Source: Puia sp.
GTDB lineage: Bacteria; Bacteroidota; Bacteroidia; Chitinophagales; Chitinophagaceae
Direction: 5' to 3'
NCBI GenBank assembly: GCA_031292515.1
Contig: JARLGZ010000269.1
Coordinates: 248,001-312,000, forward strand
Length of the DNA: 64,000 nucleotides
In this document: piece after piece, positions 63,917 to 64,000 of the stretch
How the letters are laid out: each line of letters begins with the position of its first letter
Position numbering within the stretch: position 1 is the first letter of the stretch
Notes under the pieces: model-generated
What the model saw: the letters and a program-made list of their open reading frames with translations, nothing else
The model's database searches: none
What the model was told of the DNA's origin: nothing
Program-made: the position numbers and the translations under genes

Positions 63917-64000
63917 ATGAATAGTGAGGTCTTATCAGGTTTGTTTTCGAACTCACCCCGTCTTTTTCAACTGGCGGACAGGCTCACCCTGTCCCAACCC
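63917..64000 (+). CDS. start of a gene cut by the window end (28 codons)
   Basis: ATG at 63917 opens MNSEVLSGLFSNSPRLFQLA, then DRLTLSQP at the window edge. The stretch SPRLFQLADRL resembles the N-terminus of transcription-repair coupling factor Mfd in related bacteria, from memory, but 28 residues are too few to be sure. A good -7 box precedes it, and the frame does not overlap another gene. The 209 bp between it and the protease start hold no other gene. Confidence 0.5.
   Translation, partial: MNSEVLSGLFSNSPRLFQLADRLTLSQP

Overview
The window comes from a Bacteroidota chromosome, most likely the family Chitinophagaceae. The signs are type IX secretion (T9SS) C-terminal sorting domains at both ends, the gliding-motility lipoprotein GldB, an N-acylornithine-type carbamoyltransferase in the arginine cluster, a bacterial GGGP-synthase-like protein, YXWGXW and DUF2490 proteins, many small SPII lipoproteins, weak Shine-Dalgarno sites, and promoter-like TAnnTTTG boxes. 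No tRNA, rRNA, CRISPR array, prophage or intact insertion sequence was recognised.

Layout. 1-5 kb: the end of a T9SS surface protein, then alpha-glucan phosphorylase and phosphoglucomutase (glycogen breakdown). 5.2-13.8 kb: a minus-strand arginine run of GNAT acyltransferase, argG, argC, argD, N-acylornithine carbamoyltransferase, argB, argE-like and argH, covering every step from glutamate to arginine except carbamoyl-phosphate synthesis. A possible leader/attenuator lies at 13.9-14.1 kb. 14-19 kb: a PAS histidine kinase, a GGGP-synthase homologue, a YXWGXW secreted protein and a DUF2490 outer-membrane protein. 19.3-22.7 kb: B12-dependent class II ribonucleotide reductase behind a leader that can fold in two exclusive ways. 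23-29 kb: small lipoproteins, a YcxB-like protein, a fatty acid desaturase, GldB and NadE. 29.4-34.4 kb: MoxR, DUF58, a BatD-like protein, a BatA-like VWA protein and RsgA. 34.5-37.6 kb: small hypotheticals, gamma-carbonic anhydrase and a class III aminotransferase. 37.7-41.6 kb: the glycerol cluster glpK-glpD-glpF. 41.7-44.3 kb: membrane proteins, a winged-helix regulator, diacylglycerol kinase and DUF1361. 44.3-45.2 kb: an AT-richer islet with a tyrosine-phosphatase-like gene, a frameshifted and truncated acetyltransferase, and repeats. 45.2-58.8 kb: a TolB-like/barrel protein, an MBL hydrolase, a polysaccharide flippase, ArfB, Dtd, a MazG-like protein, GlyS and a ferredoxin-NADP-reductase-like enzyme. 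59-64 kb: a carboxypeptidase-regulatory-like secreted protein, a repeat-filled gap, a large T9SS subtilase, and the first codons of a plus-strand gene.

Three patterns cross gene boundaries. First, short degenerate tandem repeats sit at the 3' ends of at least eight genes; in several the stop codon lies inside the repeat, and one heptad family is shared by three loci. Second, in-frame minisatellites expand linkers in NadE, RsgA and the YXWGXW protein. Third, a dispersed element of about 55 bp occurs four times, as two pairs in opposite orientation 14.5 kb apart, and one copy forms the broken end of the acetyltransferase pseudogene.
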